Source: Mycobacterium sp. E796
GTDB lineage: Bacteria; Actinomycetota; Actinomycetes; Mycobacteriales; Mycobacteriaceae
Assembly: GCF_001672815.1 (NCBI RefSeq)
Contig: NZ_LZKK01000194.1
Coordinates: 1-64,000, forward strand
Direction: 5' to 3'
DNA length: 64,000 nucleotides
The translations under genes were made by a program, and so were the position numbers. The notes below the pieces were generated by a model. The model saw nothing but the letters and a program-made list of their open reading frames with translations, did no database searches and was not told the origin of the DNA. Positions 44,273 through 52,401 of the stretch are shown one piece after another (positions within the stretch are counted from its first letter, which is position 1; each line of letters opens with the position of its first letter).

Positions 44273-45274
44273 TCAGTCGTCGGCGATCGCCGGGGAACTG
44301 AGCGCGGGGACGGTGTCCTCGCGAGGCAGCACCGACCGCGCAGCCACGGCGAACATCTCGAGCTTGTCGACCACCGTCTGCCCCTCCGGCTTGTGCCCCC
44401 AGATGCTGATGCCCTGGTGGGTCGTCGGCTTCCAGACGGACTCGTCGACGACGATCGGGTTCCAGCCGACCTCCCACTCGAATCCCGAGGGGGTCATCGC
44501 GTAGTACGACAGTTCCTTGTCGTTGGTGTGCTGCCCGACCGACATCGGAATATCGAAACCCAGCGCCTTGACGCGCTGATACGACGTCACCATGTCGTCG
44601 AGCGTGGCGGCTTGGACGTTCACGTGTTGCACTCGCGTGCGAATCGGGTTGACGGGCAACATGTTCACGGATGCGATCGCCACGGAGTGGTGACGTTCGT
44701 TGACGCGCAGGAAGCGGACCTTCAGCTTCAGGCCGTTGATCGTCTCATCGATGTAGTCCGACAGGCGCGCGTTGAACACGTGGTCGTAGTAGCCCCGCAT
44801 CTCGTGCGGCTTCTTCGTGACGATCGCCACGTGGCCCAATCCCCCTGCGCCGGTGACGAACCCGCTGCCCGGTATGTCCAGCGCCAGCGGCGCCGTGCGG
44901 GCGGTGGTGTACACCTCCTGGGTCAGCCCGTTGGGTCCGGGGAACCGCAGGAAGCGCTCCACGCCGCGGAGTTTGGCGTCGTCGTCGGAGCCCTCCACGG
45001 CCGGCACGCCGTGGTCGGTGACCCGCCGGCAGGTTTCGTCGAAGGTGGCGTGGTCATCGAGATGCCAACCGAAGGCGACGACGTCCTCCGCCGGCCCCTG
45101 CCGCAGCAGGAAGCGACATTCGTTGGCGTCCAAGCGAAACCGCATCGTGTCGGGCAGCATCTCGTCGAGGTGCATGCCGATCGCCTCGCGCCCGAAGCGC
45201 TTCCAGTCGGCGAACTTGTTGGTTTCGATCACGACATAGCCCAGGTGGACGTTGCCGAAGATGTCAGTGGTCAT
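44273..45274 (-). CDS. Extradiol (meta-cleavage) ring dioxygenase, BphC type
   Basis: 333 aa with two VOC repeats. Fe(II) ligands are His148 (GLGHVAIVTKKP), His217 (RVQHVNVQAA) and Glu268 (PSGFEWEVGW). The second-sphere His196 (RHHSVAIASV) and Tyr258 are also kept. It should open catechol-type rings next to the diol, giving a meta-cleavage product that the neighbouring alpha/beta hydrolase can split. The N-terminal domain is intact (VHLGYVVIETNKFADWKRFG). It is separated from the functional hydrolase only by a hydrolase pseudogene. Confidence 0.88.
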   Translation of the reverse strand: MTTDIFGNVHLGYVVIETNKFADWKRFGREAIGMHLDEMLPDTMRFRLDANECRFLLRQGPAEDVVAFGWHLDDHATFDETCRRVTDHGVPAVEGSDDDAKLRGVERFLRFPGPNGLTQEVYTTARTAPLALDIPGSGFVTGAGGLGHVAIVTKKPHEMRGYYDHVFNARLSDYIDETINGLKLKVRFLRVNERHHSVAIASVNMLPVNPIRTRVQHVNVQAATLDDMVTSYQRVKALGFDIPMSVGQHTNDKELSYYAMTPSGFEWEVGWNPIVVDESVWKPTTHQGISIWGHKPEGQTVVDKLEMFAVAARSVLPREDTVPALSSPAIADD

Positions 45275-45294
45275 GAGATTCTCCTTGCAGAGGG

Positions 45295-45702
45295 TCAGGC
45301 CGTCAAAAACGCGGTGGTGACGGCGTTGAAGAAGTCGGCGCGTTCACATTGGACCCAGTGGCCCGTTCGCCGTGATGAGCACGTCGGCGTTGGGCATCCG
45401 CTCGCCCAGCATCGCCGCGCCGCTGGGCTTGTTGAACTTGTCGTCAAGCCCCCAGACGACGAGCGTCGGGGTGGCCAGGTGCTTGAGCCGGCGGTCGCGC
45501 GTGAAGTCCATTCGCCACAACGCCCTTGGCCCGTCGGCCGTTGCAGGGGCGGATTGGCGACGACCTCGGGCTCGATCGACGACTGGTAGCGCGACTCGAT
45601 CACGGCATCCGGGACGGATGCGCCGTCGTACACCAGATACGAGCGGATCAAGGTACGCAGCTTTTCGGGGCTGGGCCCGTCGCCGCCGTGGTAGCTCAAC
45701 TT
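45295..45702 (-). pseudogene. Remnant of a second meta-cleavage hydrolase
   Basis: Minus-strand pieces in different frames spell the C-terminal half of an alpha/beta hydrolase: LSYHGGDGPSPEKLRTLIRS, then MDFTRDRRLKHLATPTLVVW with the WGLDDKF acid region, then GHWVQCERADFFNAVTTAFL with the catalytic His. At least two frameshifts separate them, and the N-terminal half with the nucleophile is missing. The fragment begins within the last codons of the intact hydrolase gene, as if a deletion joined two tandem copies. Confidence 0.8.
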
Positions 45703-46529
45703 AAAAACTCCCTGACGAGCCGTGCGAAGGTGTCGGGGTGCTCGATCTGCAGCCAGTGGCCGGCGTTGGGAATGACTTCCAGGCGAGCGGTCGGGAGGTG
45801 CTCGGCGTACCAGGTGCTGGATTCCAGCGGAATGATCCGGTCGGTGTCTCCGTGGATGAGCAGCACCGGATGCGTGATCGCCTTGAGGGCCTCGTCGCTG
45901 ATCGGAAGCGGATCGCCGACAAGGAAGAACGTCGCCCGGTGTGAGCGCTCCACCTCCGGGCGGGTTGCCCGCGGAAACCGTTCGGCCGCAATCTGTTCGA
46001 GCTGATCGCCAAACACCGCCGGATCCGCCACAAAGTTGGTCAGCAGCTGACGCATCGACTCGACAGAAGCGTTGTCGTAGAAGAGGATCAGAGACAGCAG
46101 GCCCGGCGATAGCGGTACTGGCGCACCTCCGGCGCCCATCAACACGATGCGCCGCACCCGTTCTGGATGTGCCAGCGCCAGGCACAATCCGACGATGCCC
46201 CCCATCGAATTGCCGACGATGTCGACTTGGTCGACACCGAGTTGGTCGAGCAGCGCCACCAGGGTCTGAACCCGTAGCGCGGTGAACGCGCCGATGCCCT
46301 GCGGCGGCGGGTCGGGGTGGGTGGAGTCGCCGAAACCGACGACGTCCGGGGCGATGTTGTAGAAGTCGCCGCTCAGCTCTTCGAGCGCGCCCTGCCAGTT
46401 GGTCAGTGCGGTGACGCCCGGCCCGGATCCGTGCAGCCACAACACGGGTCGTGAGCTCGGGTCACCGGAGGTCGACAGGTGAAAGCTCACGTCGCCGACG
46501 GCGACGTCGCGGGTGGTGATCGCGCTCAT
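45696..46529 (-). CDS. Meta-cleavage product hydrolase (BphD/HsaD-like)
   Basis: 277 aa from the ATG at 46529 (ggaaag upstream). Oxyanion region VLWLHGSGPGVTALTNWQGA, nucleophile Ser108 in DIVGNSMGGIVG, Asp228 in LLIHGDTDRIIP and His258 in PNAGHWLQIEHP form the catalytic triad. The HGSGPG motif is typical of carbon-carbon bond hydrolases acting on ring-opened diols. With the adjacent extradiol dioxygenase it forms a two-step ring-cleavage unit, under likely control of the divergent TetR gene. Confidence 0.88.
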   Translation of the reverse strand: MSAITTRDVAVGDVSFHLSTSGDPSSRPVLWLHGSGPGVTALTNWQGALEELSGDFYNIAPDVVGFGDSTHPDPPPQGIGAFTALRVQTLVALLDQLGVDQVDIVGNSMGGIVGLCLALAHPERVRRIVLMGAGGAPVPLSPGLLSLILFYDNASVESMRQLLTNFVADPAVFGDQLEQIAAERFPRATRPEVERSHRATFFLVGDPLPISDEALKAITHPVLLIHGDTDRIIPLESSTWYAEHLPTARLEVIPNAGHWLQIEHPDTFARLVREFLS

Positions 46530-46661
46530 GAGACTTTCCAGCTGTGATCTGGCAGCCGGCGCAGCTGGTTGGCTTCCTGGTCCGTGGCAGTCAGTTCCGG
46601 CGCGATGCGTCGAACCTCTGTCATCAACAGACATACGAGACACCCTTCTTATTGGAATGTT

Positions 46662-46679
46662 CACTACGTTAACGTTGTG
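46662..46679. promoter_or_regulatory. TetR operator upstream of the catabolic genes
   Basis: The 18-bp near-perfect palindrome cactacgttaacgttgtg (one mismatched pair) sits between the divergent hydrolase and tetR genes and ends 6 bp before the tetR ATG at 46686. It should mediate autoregulation and control of the hydrolase-dioxygenase operon. Confidence 0.7.
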
Positions 46680-46685
46680 GCTACG

Positions 46686-47354
46686 ATGGTGTCAAGCGTC
46701 ATTGCGGACAGGATTGGTGGGGAGGTGCTGGCGTTGGCGACCGTAGAACGCAACCCGCGCCGCCGTCGGGCCAACGGTGAGGCGTCGCGGGAGAAAATCC
46801 TGATCGCCGCCACCGAAATCGCAGCCGAACGTGGATACGAAGGGACTTCGATCGGATTGGTCAGCGCGCGTTCCGGCATGCCGGCCAGTTCCATCTACTG
46901 GCATTTCAAGGACAAGGACGCGCTCATCGCGGCTGTGATCGAGCGCAGTTTCGAACTCTGGCTGACAAACGTGGGGGGTTGGGCGCCTCGAAACCCCGAT
47001 CAGCCCATTCAGCAGCGGCTCGCCGCCATGATGGCTCGAACCGCCAAGGCGCTACACGAGTCTTCGGATTTCCTGCGTCTCGGTCTGATGCTCGCGTTGG
47101 AGCACCGCGACCAGGAGCCCTCGGCGCGGCGGATGTTCCTGGCGGTCCGGCAGGAGACGCTGCGACGCAGCGCTGCGGCATTCGCCGAACTGTTTCCCGA
47201 ATTGCCCGAGTCAGCTACTCGACAACTGGCCACGTTCACCCTGGCGATGGCCGATGGGCTGTTCGTCGCCAACGAGATCGACGGTGACGGTATCGACGTA
47301 TTTGGCCAATTCGAGCTTCTCGCCACCGCGCTGATGGCTGTGGCCACCAGTTGA
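46686..47354 (+). CDS. TetR-family regulator of the meta-cleavage operon
   Basis: 222 aa from the ATG at 46686; the frame is open to 46569, but the operator lies in that part. The DNA-binding domain reads TSIGLVSARSGMPASSIYWH. The C-terminal domain (FLRLGLMLALEHRDQEPSAR, FAELFPELPESATRQLATFT) is helical and probably binds an aromatic or CoA-linked intermediate. Divergent position and the shared palindrome point to control of the hydrolase and dioxygenase genes. Confidence 0.85.
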   Translation: MVSSVIADRIGGEVLALATVERNPRRRRANGEASREKILIAATEIAAERGYEGTSIGLVSARSGMPASSIYWHFKDKDALIAAVIERSFELWLTNVGGWAPRNPDQPIQQRLAAMMARTAKALHESSDFLRLGLMLALEHRDQEPSARRMFLAVRQETLRRSAAAFAELFPELPESATRQLATFTLAMADGLFVANEIDGDGIDVFGQFELLATALMAVATS

Positions 47355-47386
47355 GTCGGGCGCACTGCGACCAGTTCATGTAGTGA

Positions 47387-47690
47387 TTACTCCACGATGA
47401 GCCGCCGCCATTTGAAGCACAAGCGGTAGCACTCACCCTTGCGTTTGATCACCTCGCCGCCGCCCGGGAAGACCAGGATCAGCTCTCCGCGCTGCATCGG
47501 CTCAGCGCAGTTAGCCCGAGTGCCCTCGACAACACCGACGCTCGTGAACAGGTCGCGCCAACCCGGCATCTTGAACTGGGCGTGATCGCCCAGCGCTCGC
47601 ACGATGCGTCCACGCTCCCACAGCTCAGCACAAACCAGCGGCAAGTCGAGAACCCCAGGACCGGTGTCTCCCGCCCGTCCGACACTGCGC
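47387..47690 (-). pseudogene. Truncated acyltransferase copy
   Basis: The fragment LDLPLVCAELWERGRIVRAL, then FKMPGWRDLFTSVGVVEGTR and LILVFPGGGEVIKRKGECYR, is clearly homologous to residues about 60-150 of the acyltransferase at 43420-44247. It starts and stops abruptly, without the N-terminal part or the last 120 residues. It directly abuts the next tetR stop, so a deletion or rearrangement cut it down. Confidence 0.8.
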
Positions 47691-48305
47691 TCAGGTCAAG
47701 CGCGGAAGGTCAGCCGTGCTGATTTCGTGTGCCTCGGCAGGATCGATCCCCAGTGCGCGCAGGAGAAGTTCGGCGGTCAATGAGCCGGCGTCACGCCAGG
47801 TCTGATGTCCTTCTAAGACCATCCACATGGCGCTGATCGTGGCCCCCAGTACCAACGATGCGACGCTGTCGATCTCGGATGCGTTGAGCTTGTAGCGCCC
47901 TGCGGCCACACCAGCACGGACGTCGCTCATGGCTGGGCCTGACATCCAGGACCGCAAGGCCTCCTCGCTGAGACCAAATTTCACCGCGAAGCGACCCAAT
48001 GTCGGGTTCTCGTGGGCGAAACGCACCCAGAGCCTCACACCGGTAGCCAGCCGAGCGGCCGGATCGTCGATGTCGATGAAAGTTGATGACACCCGTTGAT
48101 ACATTTCGTCGCTGAGGTCTTTGACGATGCGATTGAACAAGTCCTCGACCGACCCGATGTTGCGGTAGAGCGTGCCCCGGGCCACGTTCGCCTCTTGAGC
48201 CAGTTCGCTGATGGTGAGCGCAGTCGTTCCCTTCTCGATGAATAGCCGCACGGCGGCGTCGCTGATCCGCTGATCGGTCGTCGTTGCCATCGGCCTGCCC
48301 CTCAC
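47691..48305 (-). CDS. TetR-family regulator
   Basis: 204 aa; the internal ATG at 48290 (MATTTDQRISDAAV) may be the true start. The helix-turn-helix is LTISELAQEANVARGTLYRN. The ligand domain includes LWVRFAHENPTLGRFAVKFG and VASLVLGATISAMWMVLEGH. It is divergent from the FAH-family operon, with a perfect palindrome in the shared region, so it probably represses that operon and itself. Confidence 0.85.
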   Translation of the reverse strand: MRGRPMATTTDQRISDAAVRLFIEKGTTALTISELAQEANVARGTLYRNIGSVEDLFNRIVKDLSDEMYQRVSSTFIDIDDPAARLATGVRLWVRFAHENPTLGRFAVKFGLSEEALRSWMSGPAMSDVRAGVAAGRYKLNASEIDSVASLVLGATISAMWMVLEGHQTWRDAGSLTAELLLRALGIDPAEAHEISTADLPRLT

Positions 48306-48388
48306 TCGAAAACATTCGCGTCAAGCAATGGTACATCAATGCTCTATTAGCAGCCCTTTCGTTCCTACTTATACAGACTTGACTTATC

Positions 48389-48406
48389 TTGAACACTAAT
48401 GTTCAA
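48389..48406. promoter_or_regulatory. Perfect TetR operator upstream of the FAH operon
   Basis: TTGAACA-ctaa-TGTTCAA, an 18-bp perfect palindrome, lies in the AT-rich divergent region between tetR (48305) and the first FAH gene (48511). Position and symmetry fit a TetR site overlapping the promoter. Confidence 0.75.
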
Positions 48407-48510
48407 TACTCGTATGCGTGAGCGGAAGCGACCGGTCATGCTCACCGCCCTACACGGCGAAAACAAGTTCGACACCCACCGCCTATCGGCCTGTTGAAAG
48501 TAGCGAAATC

Positions 48511-49449
48511 ATGACCACTTCCATCCTCCGCACCGCCGACGCCTGGTACGTCCAGCTGTCCACAGGCGCAGCGAAGATTGACACCACCGCCACCACAACC
48601 GGCGAGCTGCTTGCTGACCGCGAAGCGGTGGCCGCCGCCACCACAAGCAGCCAGACCGTGCCGGTCGACAGTTTGGATCTGCTGTCGCCGGTGACCGCGC
48701 CGTGTCGCGTCGTCGCACAGATGACCAACTTCAGGTCTCACGTCAAAGACGCGGGCATGGATCCCGAGACGATCCCGCTGACCTTCTTCCGCAAGTCTTC
48801 GGCCTCGATCACCGGACCTCACGACGACATCGTCAAGCCGTCACACGTCGGCTTGCTCGACTACGAAGTCGAGATCGGTCTTGTCGTCGGTCGCGACATC
48901 CCGGTCGGCACCACGATCAGTGAGTCAGCCCTGTCCGATTACGTGGCTGGCTTGGTCGTCACCAACGACGTGTCTGCCCGCGACATCCAGCTGCCGCAGA
49001 CGCAGTTCTACGAAGCCAAGTCCTACCCATCCTTCACCCCGACTGGTCCAGCGTTGGTGCTGCTGGATGCTGAGGAATTACAGCGGTTCGGCGACTTGCG
49101 GCTCCAGCTGCGCGTCAACGGTCAACTGCGCCAGGACAAGCTCGTCGACGGTGACATGATCTATCCGCCCGTTCAGGCGCTGCAATCCCTGTCGCGCTTC
49201 CAGGATCTGGCCGCCGGCGACCTGATCCTGACAGGGACGCCCGTCGGTACCGCGCTAAGCGCCCCACCCAAACCCATGGAAATCATCGGAAATCTGTTGC
49301 CGCCCGCAGTCAAGTGGAAGATGTTCTTCAAACGGCAAGCCGGCAACCCGAAGTACCTCCAGAACGGTGATGTCGTCGAGACCACCATCGCCACCGACGA
49401 CTGCAAAATCGACCTTGGCGTACAACGCAACACAGTGAGATACGCATGA
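48511..49449 (+). CDS. Fumarylacetoacetate hydrolase (FAH) family protein, first copy
   Basis: 312 aa from the ATG at 48511. FAH-fold motifs: LTFFRKSSASITGPHDDIVK, the metal-binding Glu-x-Glu of LLDYEVEIGLVVGRDIP, and VTNDVSARDIQLPQTQF. LILTGTPVGTALSAPP closes the active site. Such Mg2+ enzymes hydrolyse or hydrate beta-diketo acids and 2-hydroxydienoates, for example the products of meta-cleavage hydrolases. It probably acts after the ring-opening enzymes coded nearby. It overlaps the next small gene by 4 nt (atga). Confidence 0.87.
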   Translation: MTTSILRTADAWYVQLSTGAAKIDTTATTTGELLADREAVAAATTSSQTVPVDSLDLLSPVTAPCRVVAQMTNFRSHVKDAGMDPETIPLTFFRKSSASITGPHDDIVKPSHVGLLDYEVEIGLVVGRDIPVGTTISESALSDYVAGLVVTNDVSARDIQLPQTQFYEAKSYPSFTPTGPALVLLDAEELQRFGDLRLQLRVNGQLRQDKLVDGDMIYPPVQALQSLSRFQDLAAGDLILTGTPVGTALSAPPKPMEIIGNLLPPAVKWKMFFKRQAGNPKYLQNGDVVETTIATDDCKIDLGVQRNTVRYA

Positions 49450-49793
49450 GCGCCAATCCGACCCTGTCCTACCGCCTCCTTCCGCGCACCGGACAATGGG
49501 ACACCCTCGAGGTTGAACAAGTCACCGCCCACACCACCACGCCCGCGTTGACATCCATGCGGTCCGTGCGATCCGGCGATGGTGTCTTCCGGTTCCTGCC
49601 CGCGGGATTCGAGGAGCTTCCGACGTTGTGCCACATCATTAATCGAGCCGCCGCCGTCGAACTCGGTGACACCGTCGATGCCGGGCAAGCGCGCACCGCC
49701 GCGTGGTCCGACGTCAACGACATTCAGAACATCGGCTCCTCAACGAGCGACACGGATACCGATCATGCTGATACGTCGCGTTTTAAGCGATGA
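49446..49793 (+). CDS. Hypothetical protein between two FAH genes
   Basis: 115 aa. It starts within the stop of the first FAH gene and overlaps the start of the second FAH gene by 29 nt, so all three are translationally linked. The sequence (LSYRLLPRTGQWDTLEVEQV, FRFLPAGFEELPTLCHIINR) has no family I recognise and no signal or membrane segment. A subunit or chaperone role for the FAH proteins is possible but unproven. Confidence 0.6.
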   Translation: MSANPTLSYRLLPRTGQWDTLEVEQVTAHTTTPALTSMRSVRSGDGVFRFLPAGFEELPTLCHIINRAAAVELGDTVDAGQARTAAWSDVNDIQNIGSSTSDTDTDHADTSRFKR

Positions 49794-50670
49794 CCGGGTC
49801 GTCGTCGAAGCCTTCGACGACGGCCAATGGCGTCAGGCAACCGATCCCGGAATCGTCGGCGCCGGCGCGTTCGACCCGCGGTGGCAACTCCTCGCCGCGC
49901 AGCGCCAGCTCGCGCAGTCCCGGTATCTGCTGCCGATCCAGCCGCTGTCGTTTCGCGACTTCATGGTCTACGAACGTCACACCATCGACGCCAGCCGCGG
50001 CCTGCTGCGACGCTTTCACCCGGCCCAGTATCGCGTGGCGTCCACTATCGAGAAGCTCACCCGGCGCCCCTTCCCCCTCTTCAAACCCAAGCGGCTGTTC
50101 TTTACGCAACCGATCTACTACATGTCCAACCACCTGACATTCGTCCCCAGCGGCACGCCTGTCGCACCACCGTCCTACTCGCACGCACTGGACTACGAAC
50201 TGGAGATCGGCTTCGTGCTGTCAGCTCCGTTGTTCAACGCCAGCCCCGCTGAGGCCATTGGCGCCGTCGGCGCGTTCGTGGTACTCAACGACTTCAGCGC
50301 ACGCGACGTCCAACGAAAAGAAATGGACAGCGGCTTCGGACCACAAAAATCGAAGCATTTTGCGAGCTCCATGTCGGCCACTGCGGTCACCGCCGACGAG
50401 ATCCTGCCCCGCATCGACGCTGTGCAGGGCACAGTCGCCATCAACGGCACGACGGTGAGCACCGTCAGCAGCGAAGGAATGCAGTGGAGTATCGGCGAGA
50501 TGTTGGCCCATGCCTCACGAAGCGAACGCCTGCTTCCTGGCGAATTGTTCGGCACGGGAACGCTGCCCGGCGGTAGCGGTATGGAGACCGGGGCATGGCT
50601 TCAGCGAGGGGACATGTTGTCGCTGAGACTCGACGGCATCGGCGAAATCGAACACCGCATCACCGGATAA
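49765..50670 (+). CDS. Fumarylacetoacetate hydrolase family protein, second copy
   Basis: 301 aa from the ATG at 49765. It has an FAA-type N-terminal part (PLSFRDFMVYERHTIDASRG), then the metal motif HALDYELEIGFVLSAPLF, VVLNDFSARDVQRKEMDSGF and a Gly-rich loop (LFGTGTLPGGSGMETGAWLQ). It is closer in layout to fumarylacetoacetase than the first copy. It ends 80 bp before the island's right boundary. It probably completes side-chain or ring-fragment hydrolysis of the catabolic route. Confidence 0.87.
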   Translation: MLIRRVLSDDRVVVEAFDDGQWRQATDPGIVGAGAFDPRWQLLAAQRQLAQSRYLLPIQPLSFRDFMVYERHTIDASRGLLRRFHPAQYRVASTIEKLTRRPFPLFKPKRLFFTQPIYYMSNHLTFVPSGTPVAPPSYSHALDYELEIGFVLSAPLFNASPAEAIGAVGAFVVLNDFSARDVQRKEMDSGFGPQKSKHFASSMSATAVTADEILPRIDAVQGTVAINGTTVSTVSSEGMQWSIGEMLAHASRSERLLPGELFGTGTLPGGSGMETGAWLQRGDMLSLRLDGIGEIEHRITG

Positions 50671-50749
50671 CGAAGACACCCGCGCGACCGAATCTGCCGA
50701 CGGACGGCGATCAGGAGGGCAAAAACACCCTCTGAACTGCATAGTCTCA

Positions 50750-50774
50750 GTGGAGCTGCCGGGAATCGAACCCG
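50750..50774. repeat. Right attachment-site copy within the ssrA 3' end
   Basis: The intact 3' terminus of tmRNA forms the right boundary of the island, identical over 25 bp to 42987-43011. Confidence 0.85.
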
Positions 50775-51115
50775 GGTCCTACGGCATTCCCTCAAGGCTT
50801 CTCCGTGCGCAGTTCGCTATGCCTCTGCTCGGATCTCCTGGTCACGCGAACTAGCCAGGATGACGATCCCAGTCGCTGTGTATGTCCCGATGAGTCCCGC
50901 GACCGGACTCACCGGTGGATCCCTCTAGCTGACGCCAGGCTCCGGGTCGAGGGCGTTCCCGGTCTGACGGACTAGCTGTCGCTTAGGCAGCGAGAGCGTA
51001 GTCGCGCTGATGTGAATCGGCGCTTATATGGTTGCAACGACGCTTACGGTGGTCTCTTGCCTGCACCGGCACGCTTCCCTTGATTCGATGCGCGAAGTCG
51101 AAACCTTTCAGCCCC
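50751..51115 (-). ncRNA. ssrA: tmRNA (ssrA)
   Basis: 365 nt on the minus strand. The 5' end reads GGGGCTGAAAGG and the 3' end contains the T-arm GGTTCGATTCCC and an encoded CCA. The tag reading frame ends at 50983 and gives ADSHQRDYALAA, the tag I recall for M. tuberculosis. Together with SmpB (coded at 54123-54632) it rescues stalled ribosomes and marks the products for proteolysis. The 3' end serves as an attachment site for the island on its left. Confidence 0.96.
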
Positions 51116-51224
51116 TTGTCTTTGTTGCTTCGAGCATCCCTGCCGATTTTCGGCAGGACAATCAATGGTACGCGGTAACCAACAACGGGCAACGGAATTA
51201 ACTTCCCGCGCCGACCGTCAAAAG

Positions 51225-51264
51225 CCGAGTACCCCCCGGTCGGGTAACTGCAGGGGGTACTCGG
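51225..51264 (-). terminator. Strong hairpin between ssrA and the 51291 gene
   Basis: A perfect 12-bp stem (51225-51236 with 51253-51264, ccgagtaccccc/gggggtactcgg) lies 27 bp beyond the stop of the minus-strand gene and about 110 bp upstream of ssrA. It likely ends transcription before the ssrA promoter. Confidence 0.6.
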
Positions 51265-51290
51265 TGCCGAGACGGCGCTTTGGGCATCTG

Positions 51291-52253
51291 CTACTTGATG
51301 CCGACGACGTCCTGCGCGATGGCGGCGACGTGGGTCTGCGCGGCGGAAACGATGCGTTGCCGGTTCTTGTGCGCCTCCTCGTAGGCGATAATCGTCCGAA
51401 CGTCGCTGGGGTCCGTCAGCTTTCTGATCGCGGCCACCGCCTCGTTGACGTTCAGGTCGTCGTACTTGCGGATCGGCAGCTCCTTTGCGTCCAAGACACC
51501 GGCGGCCGTCCGGCCCGAGTGCAAGGCGCTGGCGGCCCCGTCGGCCCCCTCGGACCGGGTGACCCGCTCGGCGGCCTTCAGCGCCGCGCTCTGGGAGGCG
51601 GACAGCGCCTTCGCCGCGATCTCGCCGGCGTTGCCACCCCGCTTGACCAGGTCGTTGAACGCCGGACCCGCCGAGCGCAGCGCCTCAACGGTCCGGTCGA
51701 CCCCCCGCGCCGACCACGCTGCCGGCAGGTTGACCAGCTTCACCGCCGTGCCGGCGGCCGCCTGCAGCGGCGTGCGGCGCAGCGCGGCCGGCCCGCCAAG
51801 CGCGTCCTCGGCCAGCACGGTCGTGATCCAGTCCACGGTCGCCGAGTGGGCAGTGATCAGGCGCTCGGCCAAATTCTCGATGTCCTGGCGCTTTGCGGCG
51901 ACGGCCAGCGCTTTGAGGTACCGAGCGCGGTCCAACAGCTGGTCCTCGAGCGCGAGATCGCCGAGCAGCGCCTCGTCGAACGGTTGCGCCTGCTCGGTCA
52001 GCGCCTTGACTGCCGCGGCGGCACGACCCAGGAACGGACCGATGACGTCGGGGTAACCCCCCACCTTGCGGATCGCGGACTCCAGGGACTCGGCGCGCTT
52101 GCGGGCATTGGCCGCGTTCTGCGACAGCTCGCGTCGCACGGCGTCGGTGCGCGCCTGGACAACGCGGGTTTCCGCGATCTGGATCTCGGTGTTGGTCAAG
52201 TCGAGCAGCGTGCGCAGCTGCGCGAGCAAACGGGTGGTCTCGGGTGCAGTCAT
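51291..52253 (-). CDS. Ferritin-like helical protein of unknown function
   Basis: 320 aa, almost all helix. Residues 1-150 have a four-helix-bundle pattern (LLAQLRTLLDLTNTEIQIAE, ARYLKALAVAAKRQDIENLA). The middle is Ala-rich. The C-terminal module IRKYDDLNVNEAVAAIRKLT followed by VRTIIAYEEAHKNRQRIVSA is a motif seen in mycobacterial lipid-droplet or membrane-associated proteins. No signal peptide is visible. The exact function is unknown. Confidence 0.65.
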   Translation of the reverse strand: MTAPETTRLLAQLRTLLDLTNTEIQIAETRVVQARTDAVRRELSQNAANARKRAESLESAIRKVGGYPDVIGPFLGRAAAAVKALTEQAQPFDEALLGDLALEDQLLDRARYLKALAVAAKRQDIENLAERLITAHSATVDWITTVLAEDALGGPAALRRTPLQAAAGTAVKLVNLPAAWSARGVDRTVEALRSAGPAFNDLVKRGGNAGEIAAKALSASQSAALKAAERVTRSEGADGAASALHSGRTAAGVLDAKELPIRKYDDLNVNEAVAAIRKLTDPSDVRTIIAYEEAHKNRQRIVSAAQTHVAAIAQDVVGIK

Positions 52254-52401
52254 TATTGTCGCCCTCCTGGCGTTGACGATTTTGATGTCGGCGCGAGGTG
52301 CGCCTGTACGTTCCGGCTACCCGATCGCCCCCGGAGAACAAACCCCCACGCGCGGGATGTGAGATGGCGCTTTGCTTATCGCGCGTGCGCCAAATATGGT
52401 C

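Larger units (their letters stand above)
42987..50774. mobile_element. Probable genomic island at the 3' end of ssrA
   Basis: About 7.8 kb between two exact 25-bp copies of the tmRNA 3' terminus (42987-43011 and 50750-50774). The ssrA gene reads toward the island, as in the many integrative elements that use tmRNA. Arm-type 11-bp-spaced repeats lie 93 bp inside the left copy. No integrase remains. The cargo is an aromatic catabolism cluster with decayed genes, so this looks like an old, immobilised element. Confidence 0.7.

Noticed and set aside
45295..46440. Single 381-codon hydrolase-like minus-strand gene
   Set aside because: Only short pieces resemble a hydrolase, in shifting frames, and the rest shadows the intact hydrolase; treated as a pseudogene at 45295-45702.
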